Below are positions 37,704 to 46,334 of a stretch of DNA of 64,000 nucleotides, piece after piece. The DNA lies in NCBI RefSeq assembly GCF_900239495.1, contig NZ_OENE01000015.1, forward strand, positions 296,300-360,299. The letters are read 5' to 3'. Position 1 is the stretch's first letter; each line of letters begins with the position of its first letter. The DNA is from Tenacibaculum finnmarkense genomovar ulcerans (GTDB lineage: Bacteria > Bacteroidota > Bacteroidia > Flavobacteriales > Flavobacteriaceae). The notes under the pieces are model-generated. The model did not search any database and was not told where the DNA came from. It worked only from the letters and a program-made list of their open reading frames with translations. The position numbers and the translations under genes are program-made.

Positions 37704-38462
37704 TTACATTTTTAAATAAAAATCTTTGGTAAGGTTTATATAGGCATCGGTATATTGATGTCTTTGTTTTTCTATAATTAATAGTTCTTTCTCAATTATT
37801 ATCGCTTTATTTTCCTGATTATTATCTTCTTTTATTTCATCCGAAGAAAAAGAAAATGCTAATAAACTTCTTTTTATTTCTGAATTTTCAGTTCCTTTTA
37901 CTCGGCATACTTTTTTCAAAAACAACTTGTGTTTTTTTGCTAAATCGACAAAATCAGCTTCTTCTTTAAAAGGAATAATTACCGAAAAAACACCTCTTTT
38001 TGATAAAATTTGCGCAACACCTTTTAGCAATTCTTCAAATGATAACGACGATGTAAAACGAGCTTTATTACGAGCTTCATTTTGAGTTTCAAAAGTATCG
38101 GTATAAAATGGCGGATTGGAAACAATTACATCGTAAAACTCCTGTTCTTCGGCTATTTCTTGAGCAAAATCGGCAAAAGAAGTATTGTAGCAAAACAAGC
38201 GATCGCCCCAAGGTGATTGCTCAAAATTAGCCACAGTTTGCTCGTAAGCATCGGCATCAATTTCAACAGCATCGACCGTCATGGCATCGCTTCGTTGTGC
38301 CAACATTAAGCCTATAACTCCTGTACCTGAACCGATGTCTAAAATGGTATCTGGGTATTCTGGTAATAAAGACCAAGCACCTAATAAAACGCCGTCTGTG
38401 CCAATTTTCATGGCGGTTTTATCTTGATATACTGAAAATTCTTTAAATTTAAATGGCTTCAT
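37704..38462 (-). CDS. trmN6: tRNA1(Val) adenine-37 N6-methyltransferase (TrmN6/YfiC)
   Basis: This 252-residue SAM-dependent methyltransferase has the Rossmann motif ILDIGSGTGVIGLMLAQR and the N6-adenine motif IVSNPPFYTDTF. It begins KPFKFKEFSVYQDKTAMKIGTDGVLLGAW, the usual YfiC start. Its ATG follows directly after the stop of the small membrane gene, so the two are probably coupled. Confidence 0.9.
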   Translation of the reverse strand: MKPFKFKEFSVYQDKTAMKIGTDGVLLGAWSLLPEYPDTILDIGSGTGVIGLMLAQRSDAMTVDAVEIDADAYEQTVANFEQSPWGDRLFCYNTSFADFAQEIAEEQEFYDVIVSNPPFYTDTFETQNEARNKARFTSSLSFEELLKGVAQILSKRGVFSVIIPFKEEADFVDLAKKHKLFLKKVCRVKGTENSEIKRSLLAFSFSSDEIKEDNNQENKAIIIEKELLIIEKQRHQYTDAYINLTKDFYLKM

Positions 38463-38594
38463 TTATAGTATTTTTCCGAGGAAATTATCGGCATTAAAAA
38501 ATAAGTACAAAACTATAATAAGTACTACGATTAAAAACAATCCTTTTTTTGATTCTGTTCTTTTGCGACTTCCAAAACGTCTTTTAAATTCCAT
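38463..38594 (-). CDS. 43-residue single-pass membrane protein
   Basis: The reading frame from the ATG at 38594 encodes MEFKRRFGSRKRTESKKG, one transmembrane helix (LFLIVVLIIVLYLFF) and a short tail NADNFLGKIL. The basic N-terminus predicts a cytoplasmic N end. A longer frame upstream would overlap mnmD and has a composition unlike a protein. The stop codon abuts the trmN6 start and the gene follows mnmD by 20 nt, so all three form one operon. Function unknown. Confidence 0.65.
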   Translation of the reverse strand: MEFKRRFGSRKRTESKKGLFLIVVLIIVLYLFFNADNFLGKIL

Positions 38595-38614
38595 TTTTTT
38601 ATCTTTTAAATTAA

Positions 38615-39289
38615 TTATGCCAACGTTTTTGTTGCTCGAAGCATTTCTCTTTTCCCTGGAGGTCCTGCCAAGCGTTCTACGGTAAAACCAACGGCTTGCA
38701 TGGCACGACGCACGCTTCCTTTTGCGCAATAGGTTACTAAAATTCCGTTTTCATTTAAGGCTTCAAACATTTTTTCAAAAATTGCTTCTGTCCATAAATC
38801 GGGCTGATGTTCGGCAGCAAAGGCATCAAAATATATCAAATCGAATGCTGCTTTATCATCAATATCTTTAAAAAATTGCTGGCGTTTTGTTAAGCTAAAT
38901 GTTGGGGTAATCTCGTGTTTTTTATCCCAAGAAAAATCGTGCATTTTATCAAAAACAGCCTGATATTTTTCAGCTTTTAATTCGGCTACGTAATTTAACT
39001 TGGCTACTTCTTGAGCTACCACAGGATAGGCTTCTACACCTACATAATTGACCTTTTTAATGCCTTCAGATTTGTTTTCTAAAAAAGTAATAAAACTGTT
39101 TAATCCTGTTCCAAAACCGATTTCTAAAATTGAAACTTCTGGTTTTGTTTGTAATGCCAATCCGCTTTTTATAAAAACGTGATATGCCTCTTGTATAGCT
39201 CCGTGTTTTGAATGATATTGCTCATCCCAATCTGGTAAATAGATGGTTGTAGAACCATCCGACGTAATAATTATTTCTCTTTTGATAAT
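38615..39289 (-). CDS. mnmD: MnmD-type tRNA mnm5s2U methyltransferase, non-canonical start
   Basis: MnmD (the methyltransferase half of MnmC) methylates nm5s2U34 to mnm5s2U. The SAM motif is ILEIGFGTGLNSF, and FDLIYFDAFAAEHQPDLW is the MnmC signature. The conserved N-terminus KREIIITSDGSTTIYLPDWD is encoded, but no ATG, GTG or TTG precedes it: the frame opens after TAA (39304-39302) as AAT AAA TTT TTT ATT ATC AAA AGA. The start must be ATT (39289) or ATC (39286), unless translation begins at TTG 39160, which would drop 42 conserved residues. Full length is about 224 residues. Confidence 0.78.
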   Translation of the reverse strand: MIKREIIITSDGSTTIYLPDWDEQYHSKHGAIQEAYHVFIKSGLALQTKPEVSILEIGFGTGLNSFITFLENKSEGIKKVNYVGVEAYPVVAQEVAKLNYVAELKAEKYQAVFDKMHDFSWDKKHEITPTFSLTKRQQFFKDIDDKAAFDLIYFDAFAAEHQPDLWTEAIFEKMFEALNENGILVTYCAKGSVRRAMQAVGFTVERLAGPPGKREMLRATKTLA

Positions 39290-39402
39290 AAAAAATTTAT
39301 TTTATGAATATTTCTAGTCGCTGTAATAAAATAGGTCATCCAAAGATATGTTATTTTTAATAATGTCATTTCGGTTTATTGTTAAATGACATAGTATTTT
39401 CG

Positions 39403-39410
39403 TATTTTTG
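39403..39410 (+). promoter_or_regulatory. ilvE -7 box
   Basis: TATTTTTG is an exact TAnnTTTG 21 nt before ATG 39432. A TTG at 39379-39381 lies 21 nt upstream of it. It overlaps the TTG at 39408 where a longer reading frame would start. Confidence 0.65.
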
Positions 39411-39431
39411 CTGTATAAACACATACCTTTT

Positions 39432-40487
39432 ATGAAATCTAATATTCGCGTTGAACTTGTAGAGAAATCAAAAATTGACACCGTAGACTTTAACAATTTA
39501 ACATTTGGTAGTATTTTTTCCGACCATATGTTTGTTTGCGATTATATTGACGGAAAATGGAGCAATCCAACCGTTCAACCTTATGCAGAAATATCATTAA
39601 ATCCTTCTTCGAAAATATTTCATTACGGGCAGTCTATTTTTGAAGGAATGAAAGCCTATAAAGATGCTGATAATAATACCTTATTATTTCGTCCTTTAGA
39701 CAACTGCAAACGTTTAAACAAATCTGCTGAACGCTTAGTAATTCCTCAAGTTCCTGAAGAGTTATTTATGGCTGGTTTAGAAAAATTATTAGAAATTGAC
39801 GATCAATGGATTCCTACAAAAGACGGAAGTTCATTATATATTCGTCCTTTTATATTTGCTTCTGGTGAAGGTTTTCACGCCTCGCCTGCGGATGCTTATA
39901 AATTAATTATTTGTACCGCGCCTTCTGGTGCTTATTTTGCTGGAGATATTAAGGTTTTAATTGAAGAAAAATACGCACGTGCTGCTAATGGTGGTGTTGG
40001 TTTTGCTAAAGCTGGTGGAAATTATGCTGCACAGTTTTATCCTACAAAATTAGCGACTGATAGAGGCTATCAGCAAGTTATTTGGACCGATGATAATACG
40101 CATGAATATATTGAGGAAGCTGGTGCGATGAATATTTTTATCCGAATTAACGATACCTTAATTACAAGCCCAACAAGCGATAGAATTTTAGACGGAATTA
40201 CTCGTAAAAGTATTTTACAAATTGCGGAAGATCAAAAAATTTCGGTTGAAGTTCGTCAAATTACCGTAAATGAAGTGGTTGAAGCGGCTAAAAATGGTTC
40301 TTTAAAAGAAATGTTTGGTGCAGGAACAGCGGCAGTTATTTCTCCAATTAATGGTTTTGGATATAAAAATGAAGATTATGACCTTCCAAAAATTGAAAAC
40401 GGATATGCAGCTCGTTTAAAAAAATACATTACCGATATACAAACAAATAAGGCAGAAGACCCTTACGGTTGGAGCGTTAAACTTTAA
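39432..40487 (+). CDS. ilvE: Branched-chain amino acid aminotransferase
   Basis: This 351-residue class IV PLP aminotransferase interconverts Val, Leu and Ile with their 2-oxo acids. The PLP-lysine lies in GFAKAGGNYAAQFYPT; FHYGQSIFEGMKAYK, IEEAGAMNIFI and FGAGTAAVISPI are family blocks. The layout is that of the mammalian-type (class II) BCAT. I start at MKSNIRVELVE; the longer frame from TTG 39408 overlaps the promoter box. A terminator follows. Confidence 0.95.
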   Translation: MKSNIRVELVEKSKIDTVDFNNLTFGSIFSDHMFVCDYIDGKWSNPTVQPYAEISLNPSSKIFHYGQSIFEGMKAYKDADNNTLLFRPLDNCKRLNKSAERLVIPQVPEELFMAGLEKLLEIDDQWIPTKDGSSLYIRPFIFASGEGFHASPADAYKLIICTAPSGAYFAGDIKVLIEEKYARAANGGVGFAKAGGNYAAQFYPTKLATDRGYQQVIWTDDNTHEYIEEAGAMNIFIRINDTLITSPTSDRILDGITRKSILQIAEDQKISVEVRQITVNEVVEAAKNGSLKEMFGAGTAAVISPINGFGYKNEDYDLPKIENGYAARLKKYITDIQTNKAEDPYGWSVKL

Positions 40488-40504
40488 TAAAATACATTTT
40501 TATA

Positions 40505-40538
40505 CAAAGCATCAGGTGTTTACTTGATGCTTTTTTTA
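40505..40538 (+). terminator. ilvE terminator
   Basis: AAAGCATCA and TGATGCTTT form the stem, with a GT/AC pair extending it, followed by a T-run. Confidence 0.85.
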
Positions 40539-40618
40539 TTTCATTCTTAAATAAGCTGTTATTTGAGTTCAAAATCAGAAAAAAGATTTTAAAATTACTG
40601 AAAAATTACTGAGAAAAA

Positions 40619-41491
40619 ATGAAAAATACCCTTCCAATATTATTGTCAATTATAGTAGGTATTGCCTTGTCTTTACTTTGTTTAAATACTTTTTTAAAAC
40701 CTACTACAAAAAAAAATACTTCCCCAAAAACCAAGAAAACCAAGGAAATCAAGGAAATCAAGGAAATAAAAGGCGTTAAAAAAACAATAAACGTTAAAAA
40801 TGAAGCTATAAATACTGATGTGATGCAAAACAGTTACAGCAACTGGAAAGCATATATGAAGGAAAATATTGACTTAATGGCAACCTTTACTCCGATTGAT
40901 AATCAAGGCGAAGAAATAACTAAAGACCTGTTTTTAACCTTACTACGAACAGGGAATTATGTTGTTATTAAATCTGACAAAGAAGGGCTTTTTCAATATG
41001 AATTAACGGAAATAAAAAAACCTGTTAATCAAAAAATAAAGAAAGCTATGATTGGTAAAGCTGGTATGGCGCATCAATATTTTAAAATGGAAGGTCAGAA
41101 ATTACCAAATTATGATTTTGTTGATTTAGACGGAAAATCGCACAATAAAGAAGTGCGTACTGGTAAAATAACGGTTTTAAAATCGTGGTTTATTAACTGT
41201 AAAGTGTGTGTCGAAGAATTTCCTCAGCTAAATACCTTAGTTGACACTTACAAAAGTGATGATGTGCAATTTATCAGTTTGGCTTTTAATGAAAAGGAAA
41301 AATTAAAAGAATTCTTAAAAACAAAGTCTTTTAAATATGTTACTGTACCCGACCAAAAAAAATACTTATCTAAGCATTTAAAAGTAAAACAATACCCAAC
41401 ACATATTATTATAAATTCAGAGGGTGTTATTATTAAAATGGTTAACAATGTAAATACTTTAACGACAGAGTTAGAACGTATTTTAGAGTAA
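40619..41491 (+). CDS. Membrane-anchored TlpA/redoxin-like thiol protein
   Basis: This 290-residue protein has an N-terminal transmembrane anchor (LPILLSIIVGIALSLLCLNTF). A very Lys/Thr/Glu-rich linker contains the tandem repeat KEIKEIKEIK. A C-terminal thioredoxin fold has the redox motif SWFINCKVCVEEFPQL (CKVC), the cis-Pro as QYPTHIIIN, and VLKSWF as in TlpA proteins. It probably reduces or isomerises periplasmic disulfides. The middle section (about 75-160) is unassigned. Confidence 0.82.
   Translation: MKNTLPILLSIIVGIALSLLCLNTFLKPTTKKNTSPKTKKTKEIKEIKEIKGVKKTINVKNEAINTDVMQNSYSNWKAYMKENIDLMATFTPIDNQGEEITKDLFLTLLRTGNYVVIKSDKEGLFQYELTEIKKPVNQKIKKAMIGKAGMAHQYFKMEGQKLPNYDFVDLDGKSHNKEVRTGKITVLKSWFINCKVCVEEFPQLNTLVDTYKSDDVQFISLAFNEKEKLKEFLKTKSFKYVTVPDQKKYLSKHLKVKQYPTHIIINSEGVIIKMVNNVNTLTTELERILE
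40741..40767 (+). repeat. Three tandem 9-bp units in TlpA-like gene
   Basis: CAAGGAAAT is repeated three times exactly, in frame, encoding KEI repeats of the linker. Because the unit is a multiple of three, slippage changes linker length without a frameshift. Confidence 0.9.
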
Positions 41492-41522
41492 AAAAAGAAC
41501 TCTTTATACAAAATATAAAATG

Positions 41523-41550
41523 AAGCCTCATATTTAATGAGGCTTTTTTT
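41523..41550. terminator. Bidirectional terminator
   Basis: AAGCCTCA and TGAGGCTT pair over a 7-nt loop, followed by a T-run. It lies between convergent genes and touches the stop codon of the next one. Confidence 0.8.
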
Positions 41551-41935
41551 AAGCTTCTAAAATTGCTTTTATATTGGGTTTAAAATAATTTGATCCTTTT
41601 AAAACCTTACCATCTTCACGGTAAATTGGCTTGCCATTTTCATCTAATTTACTCATGTTGCTACGCTGAATTTCATTGAATACTGCTTCAATTTTATCCT
41701 GCATTCCATGTTCAATAATTGTTCCGCATAAAATATATAGCATATCGCCAAGAGCATCGGCAACCTCAACTAAATCGTTGTTTTTAGCTGCTTCTAAATA
41801 CTCCTGATTTTCTTCTTTCATCAACTCAAAACGCAAGTTTTTTCTATCCTCAGTAATCGCAACCGTTGGTTTGTTTTGAATATTTACTTTAAATGCTTCA
41901 TGAAATTTTTGTACTGCTTTTATTTTATCTTTCAT
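41549..41935 (-). CDS. MazG-like / PRA-PH-type nucleotide pyrophosphohydrolase
   Basis: This 128-residue all-alpha NTP pyrophosphohydrolase has the metal-binding blocks FELMKEENQEYLEA and EVADALGDMLYILCG. The C-terminal SNMSKLDENGKPIYREDGKV segment is typical of the Cyanophage/YfdN-like HisE relatives. It probably hydrolyses a non-canonical dNTP or a related nucleotide. It differs in sequence from the MazG-like gene at 18.2-18.5 kb. Confidence 0.8.
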   Translation of the reverse strand: MKDKIKAVQKFHEAFKVNIQNKPTVAITEDRKNLRFELMKEENQEYLEAAKNNDLVEVADALGDMLYILCGTIIEHGMQDKIEAVFNEIQRSNMSKLDENGKPIYREDGKVLKGSNYFKPNIKAILEA

Positions 41936-42048
41936 TTTTAGTTGAGTTTTTAGCTGATTTATTAAGCTGTTTTTGTTTTTATCCGATTAATTCTATTTTA
42001 AATAGATACAATTACCAATTTGGCTATCTTCATTATAAAATCATTCTT

Positions 42049-42056
42049 TAACTTTG
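42049..42056 (+). promoter_or_regulatory. -7 box of small membrane gene
   Basis: TAACTTTG is an exact TAnnTTTG 16 nt before ATG 42072; it overlaps the TTG of the longer reading frame. Confidence 0.6.
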
Positions 42057-42071
42057 CCGAAAATACAATTT

Positions 42072-42287
42072 ATGTTTATTCCTTTTGCCACCATAGAATT
42101 TACCACAGGTAGAATCATTTTTTCAAGCTTATTTGTGCTCGTTTTTGTTATCGCTATGTGTTATAGCTATATAAAAGATGCTAAAAATAATAAAAAACAT
42201 TATAAAAATACCGCTTTATTTGTCGCTATAGGTATTGTTACAGCTATTGCCTTTTTATTACTTTCAAAATATTTAATTAACCGTTAA
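42072..42287 (+). CDS. 71-residue two-helix membrane protein
   Basis: The start MFIPFATIEFTTGRII is preceded by a consensus -7 box. Helix 1 lies near residues 15-32 (FSSLFVLVFVIAMCYSYI), then a basic loop (KDAKNNKKHYKN), then helix 2 (FVAIGIVTAIAFLLLSKYLI). I do not recognise the family. The basic loop would be cytoplasmic. Single gene. Confidence 0.65.
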   Translation: MFIPFATIEFTTGRIIFSSLFVLVFVIAMCYSYIKDAKNNKKHYKNTALFVAIGIVTAIAFLLLSKYLINR

Positions 42288-42351
42288 ATTATTTTTTATC
42301 GATTTTATTTAATTTCTTAGGATAAAAAAATTACAACAGAAAAACATAAAA

Positions 42352-42407
42352 TCGCATCCGTCAACCTGAATTTAGTCTTTATTTAATTTTTAAACAGGCT
42401 CTAAATT
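42352..42407. repeat. Dispersed intergenic repeat fragment
   Basis: CGCATCCGTCAACCTGAATT matches the arm of the 11.40 kb repeat; TTTTTAAACAGGCTCTAA at its end recurs near 11.62 kb and 58.22 kb. It lies just before the DUF457 gene. Confidence 0.7.
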
Positions 42408-42419
42408 ATTTTTATAAAT

Positions 42420-43418
42420 ATGGATTCATTAACACAAATTATTTTAGGTGCCGCTGTTGGCGAAGCTATTCTAGGAAAAAAGATTGGAAACAGGGCGATG
42501 TTTTACGGAGCAATTGCAGGTACAATTCCTGATTTAGATGTTTTAGCTTCACTTTTTACCGATAAAGTTACCGCACTTTATTTGCATCGTGGTTTTACAC
42601 ATTCTATTGTATTTTCGGTTGTTTTTGCCCCTATTTTTGCATGGATTGTAACCCGTTACGAAAAACATAAAAATATTAAAGATTGGACGTGGCTTTTCTT
42701 TTTAGGATTTATAACCCATCCTATTTTAGATGCTCACACCACTTGGGGAACACAGTTATTTTGGCCTTTTGATATTCGCCTGGCCTTTAAAACCATTTTT
42801 GTTGTTGACCCACTTTATACGGTTCCTTTTTTAGTGTTTTTAATTTTTGCGATGACACAAAAGCGGATAAGTGAAAAGCGTCGTTTTTATAATAAAATGG
42901 GATTAATCATCAGTTCTTCTTATTTAGTGCTAACTTTTTTATTAAAATGGTTGGCTTTTAATCAGTTTGAAAAAGCTTTAGAAAATCAAAACATCGAATA
43001 TTTACAAATTGATACCAGACCTTCTGCTTTAAATACCATACTTTGGAGTGCTAATGTGCAAACAGAAGATGCCTTTTTATTGGCTAATTATTCTTTTTTT
43101 GATACAAAACCCATCACTTTTACCAAGCATTTAAAAAAGCATCATTTATTAGGAAATCTTTCTAAAAATGAATCGGTTAAACGGATGATTTTTATTTCTG
43201 AAGGGTGGTTTACCATCAATAAAAAAAATGAAGAACTTTATTTTAACGATTTAAGATTTGGGCTTTTAAGCATGAATCCAAATGCTGAAAATTTTGTTTT
43301 TAAATATAAAATAACAGTTGATAACTCAGGCGAAGTAATTTTTACAGAACAACCCAAAGATAATCGTGATGGAAAAAAATTACTTACTGAATTATGGACG
43401 CGTTTAAAAGGAAATTAA
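42420..43418 (+). CDS. Membrane-bound metal-dependent hydrolase, YdjM/DUF457 family
   Basis: This 332-residue protein begins MDSLTQIILGAAVGEAILG and contains AIAGTIPDLDVL, LHRGFTHSIVF and GFITHPILDAHTTWG. These are the conserved Asp/His motifs of the YdjM (DUF457) family. There are about five transmembrane segments in the first 190 residues, then a soluble C-terminal half. The family is called metal-dependent hydrolase by similarity to phospholipase C-type zinc sites; the substrate is unknown. Confidence 0.85.
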   Translation: MDSLTQIILGAAVGEAILGKKIGNRAMFYGAIAGTIPDLDVLASLFTDKVTALYLHRGFTHSIVFSVVFAPIFAWIVTRYEKHKNIKDWTWLFFLGFITHPILDAHTTWGTQLFWPFDIRLAFKTIFVVDPLYTVPFLVFLIFAMTQKRISEKRRFYNKMGLIISSSYLVLTFLLKWLAFNQFEKALENQNIEYLQIDTRPSALNTILWSANVQTEDAFLLANYSFFDTKPITFTKHLKKHHLLGNLSKNESVKRMIFISEGWFTINKKNEELYFNDLRFGLLSMNPNAENFVFKYKITVDNSGEVIFTEQPKDNRDGKKLLTELWTRLKGN

Positions 43419-43436
43419 CCCCCTTTATCAAAATCA

Positions 43437-43471
43437 AAAAAAACCGATACTAAAATAGCATCGGTTTTTTC
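43437..43471. terminator. Terminator after DUF457 gene
   Basis: AAAACCGAT and ATCGGTTTT pair across a short interrupted stem, with A- and T-runs outside. Confidence 0.78.
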
Positions 43472-43486
43472 ATTTTATTAAGAAAT

Positions 43487-43580
43487 CGCATTCTGAATTG
43501 CTGTATTTTTCCTGTTGATGTGATGCTGAAATAAATTCAGCATGACCAGAATTTAGTCTTTTTTAATTTTTAACAGGTAA
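43487..43580. repeat. Dispersed intergenic repeat overlapping the DPP III stop
   Basis: GTTGATGTGATGCTGAA and TTCAGCATGAC form a hairpin that recurs inverted near 58.10 kb. Its tail, CCAGAATTTAGTC followed by TTTTTAACAGG, resembles the tail at 42.37 kb and contains the DPP III stop codon and last few codons. Confidence 0.7.
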
Positions 43581-45623
43581 AAAACTATGATTTTTAGCAT
43601 AAAACTTCATTTGCTCTTCAAAGGTTTTAGGCTGAGTAACTTTTACATCGGTAATACTACCTTTTGCATCGGTTATCGGTACTAAAACAGGGTTTACAAA
43701 ACCGCTATAAGGCGCAGAAGTAAATTGTTTATTACGCTCTAAAACTTCCTTGTGTAATGCCTGATCTACTTTAACACCATATCCTTCAACCAAGGCTTTT
43801 GCCGCATCAAAATCTCCTTCTGATTTAATTCTTTGCGCTTCTTTTAACAAACGACCGAAAATTTCGCGAAGTTTCATATAATCATGTACAACAAAATAGG
43901 TTTTACCATCTTTAATTACTTTTTCAATAACATTGTCTTTTTTTCCTTGTTCAAAAGCCCAAGCCGAAACCCATTGACGGTTTACCATGTGGTCTTCTTC
44001 AATATCATCACCTAATTTAATACGGATTAATTGCGCCATTAAACCATTTCTAATATACCCATCGTAAGCTGCTTTCCCTACTTCTTTCCAGTCAGAAACC
44101 AAGCCTAATTCTTGTAATTTAGGATCCATTAAATAATACAATCCTACTAAATCAGCCCTTCCTTCTTCCATGGTCGATGCGTAATTTTTTAAGGTTTCTT
44201 TTGGTTGCCCAATGCCTTTATTTATCTGCCCAGAAGCATGCCCGATTACCTCATGTAAAGCGGTGTGTAATTTATCAGCTAATTTACCGTGTGCAAGCTC
44301 TAAAGCTACTTCTTCTTTACTGTAAGCAAATTCTTTTAACCTTCCTGAACCCCCTGCATTTCCATAAGCGCCAATAATATTTCCTAACGAAACTGACTTT
44401 GAACCATGCTGCTGACGGATCCAATTATTGTTTGGTAAATTTACCCCGATTGGTGTACTTGGCGAAGCATCTCCTGCCTCTCCCGCTACATTTACGGTTT
44501 TATAAGATACTCCTACTACATTTTGTTTTTTATGTGCTGGCGATAACGGCGCATTATCTTCAAACCATTGTGCATTTTCAGATAAAACCTTCATCTTTTT
44601 AGACATGTCAAAATCTTTTATTTGCACCACCGTTTCGTACGAACCTCTATATCCTTTTGGGTCATTATATACTTCGATAAAACCATTTATCCAGTCAATA
44701 TTTCCTTCTGTAGATGTTGCCCAAGCAATGCAATATTCGTCCCAAACATCTAAACTTCCTGTTTTATAATACTCCATTAACAAGCCTAAAGCCTTTGCTT
44801 GTTTTTGATTTTCGGCAACTTCTTTTGCTTTGTCTAACCAAAAAATAATAGTGTCAATTGCGCCACCGTACATTCCGCACGATTTCCATACTTTTTCTAC
44901 TAATTTTCCGTTTTCACGAACTAATTTCGAGTTTAAACCCGCTTCTATTGGCTTACTAGCATCTTTTCCTTTGTACGCTGTTTTGTAAAAAGCTTCAACC
45001 TCTTTACTAGTAATATCTGCTCCGTAAAAATTAATTGCCGATGCCAAAACATTATCGACACCTGCTTTTTTATTTACTTTTTTAGCGTCTTTATCGTTAA
45101 AAATAACCTCTAAAGCTTCTTCGGATAAGTTTGCTTTTGTTTGCTTTAATAAATCTGCTAAATATTCTTTAGAAAAATCAGGTTTAATTTTATCGTTCGA
45201 ATAATGATGATGAATTCCGTTCGAAAACCAAACACGTTTTAAATAGGTGGTAAATTTTTTAAAATCTTCACTGTTTTTATCGCCTGAAAAATTAGTATTA
45301 ATATGCTCTAAAGCTTTTCTAATTTCAAGATTGTGACGGTAATTTTGATCCCACATAATATCTCGCCCTGCCAAACCTGCTTGGGTTAAATAATACACCA
45401 ACTTTTTTTCTTTTAAGGTTAGTGCTTCAAATCCTGGAATTTGATACCTCAACACTTTAATGTCGGCAAATTGCTCTACCTCATAGTTAAATTTTAAAAC
45501 ATCAGAAACTTCTTTGTTTACTTCTTTACTTACTGCTTGTTTCGCGTCTTTTTTAGTGTCTAGCCCACAAGAAACTAATACGCTAACTGCAGCGGCAGTA
45601 CAAAGTATTTGTTTGATTTTCAT
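43563..45623 (-). CDS. Dipeptidyl-peptidase III-like lipoprotein (family M49)
   Basis: This 686-residue metallopeptidase has a lipoprotein signal (MKIKQILCTAAAVSVLVSC, Cys19). The zinc motif is HEVIGH near residues 459-464, which is the M49 HExxGH. The second ligand motif is EEGRAD near residue 486. DPP III removes dipeptides from short peptides; Bacteroidetes versions are lipid-anchored and face the periplasm. The last residues PVKN and the stop lie within a dispersed repeat tail, so the C-terminus may be variable between strains. Confidence 0.9.
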   Translation of the reverse strand: MKIKQILCTAAAVSVLVSCGLDTKKDAKQAVSKEVNKEVSDVLKFNYEVEQFADIKVLRYQIPGFEALTLKEKKLVYYLTQAGLAGRDIMWDQNYRHNLEIRKALEHINTNFSGDKNSEDFKKFTTYLKRVWFSNGIHHHYSNDKIKPDFSKEYLADLLKQTKANLSEEALEVIFNDKDAKKVNKKAGVDNVLASAINFYGADITSKEVEAFYKTAYKGKDASKPIEAGLNSKLVRENGKLVEKVWKSCGMYGGAIDTIIFWLDKAKEVAENQKQAKALGLLMEYYKTGSLDVWDEYCIAWATSTEGNIDWINGFIEVYNDPKGYRGSYETVVQIKDFDMSKKMKVLSENAQWFEDNAPLSPAHKKQNVVGVSYKTVNVAGEAGDASPSTPIGVNLPNNNWIRQQHGSKSVSLGNIIGAYGNAGGSGRLKEFAYSKEEVALELAHGKLADKLHTALHEVIGHASGQINKGIGQPKETLKNYASTMEEGRADLVGLYYLMDPKLQELGLVSDWKEVGKAAYDGYIRNGLMAQLIRIKLGDDIEEDHMVNRQWVSAWAFEQGKKDNVIEKVIKDGKTYFVVHDYMKLREIFGRLLKEAQRIKSEGDFDAAKALVEGYGVKVDQALHKEVLERNKQFTSAPYSGFVNPVLVPITDAKGSITDVKVTQPKTFEEQMKFYAKNHSFLPVKN

Positions 45624-45667
45624 TTTTATGATTTTAAATTGTTTTTCTGCCGATAAAGATACAAATT

Positions 45668-46228
45668 TTAAAATTTAGGATGCTTAAAACAGCTTGTTGT
45701 ATGGTCATTAACCATGCCTATTGCCTGCATATAAGCATACATTATTGTGTCGCCTACAAACTTAAATCCGCGCTTTTTTAAATTCGTTGAAATTTGTGTT
45801 GACAAAACCGTTTTAGCAGGTATTTCGGCAGTTGTTTTAAAGTTATTATAAATCGGTTTCCCTTGTACAAAACTCCAAATATAGGTTGAAAAAGACCCAA
45901 ATTCTTTTTGAATTTCCATAAAAAGTTTAGCGTTTAAAATAGCCGATTTAATTTTTAACTTATGCCTTATAATTCCTTTATTTTGAAGTAATTCTTGGTA
46001 TTTATCTTCATCGTAATTGGCAATTTTAGTGTAATCAAAATTATCAAAAGCGAGGCGAAAATTTTCTCGTTTCTTTAATATAGTAACCCAACTTAAACCT
46101 GCTTGAAAACTTTCTAAAATTAAGAATTCAAATAAAACAGCATCATCATATACGGGAACTCCCCACTCGGTATCGTGGTATTTTATATACGATAAATCAT
46201 CCGTAACCCATAAACATCTTTTTTTCAT
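45668..46228 (-). CDS. tag: DNA-3-methyladenine glycosylase I
   Basis: This 186-residue glycosylase excises 3-methyladenine from alkylated DNA. The Tag zinc Cys and family blocks are visible: RCLWVTDD, YHDTEWGVPVYDD, LESFQAGLSWVTILKKRE, and the C-terminal GMVNDHTTSCFKH with His and Cys. The length is normal. It follows DPP III by a 44-nt gap in transcription direction, with no terminator seen between them. Confidence 0.93.
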   Translation of the reverse strand: MKKRCLWVTDDLSYIKYHDTEWGVPVYDDAVLFEFLILESFQAGLSWVTILKKRENFRLAFDNFDYTKIANYDEDKYQELLQNKGIIRHKLKIKSAILNAKLFMEIQKEFGSFSTYIWSFVQGKPIYNNFKTTAEIPAKTVLSTQISTNLKKRGFKFVGDTIMYAYMQAIGMVNDHTTSCFKHPKF

Positions 46229-46334
46229 TTTTGAATTTTTTGATTTTTTTAATTCTGAAATGTACTATTTAAATAGCTTAAAAAAATATGCTTGTTCTAC
46301 TTTTTTTTATCAAAACTAAAAATATGATGATAAG

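Noticed and set aside
39408..39431. Longer ilvE starting at TTG 39408
   Set aside because: The TTG is the end of the TATTTTTG promoter box; ATG 39432 is preferred.
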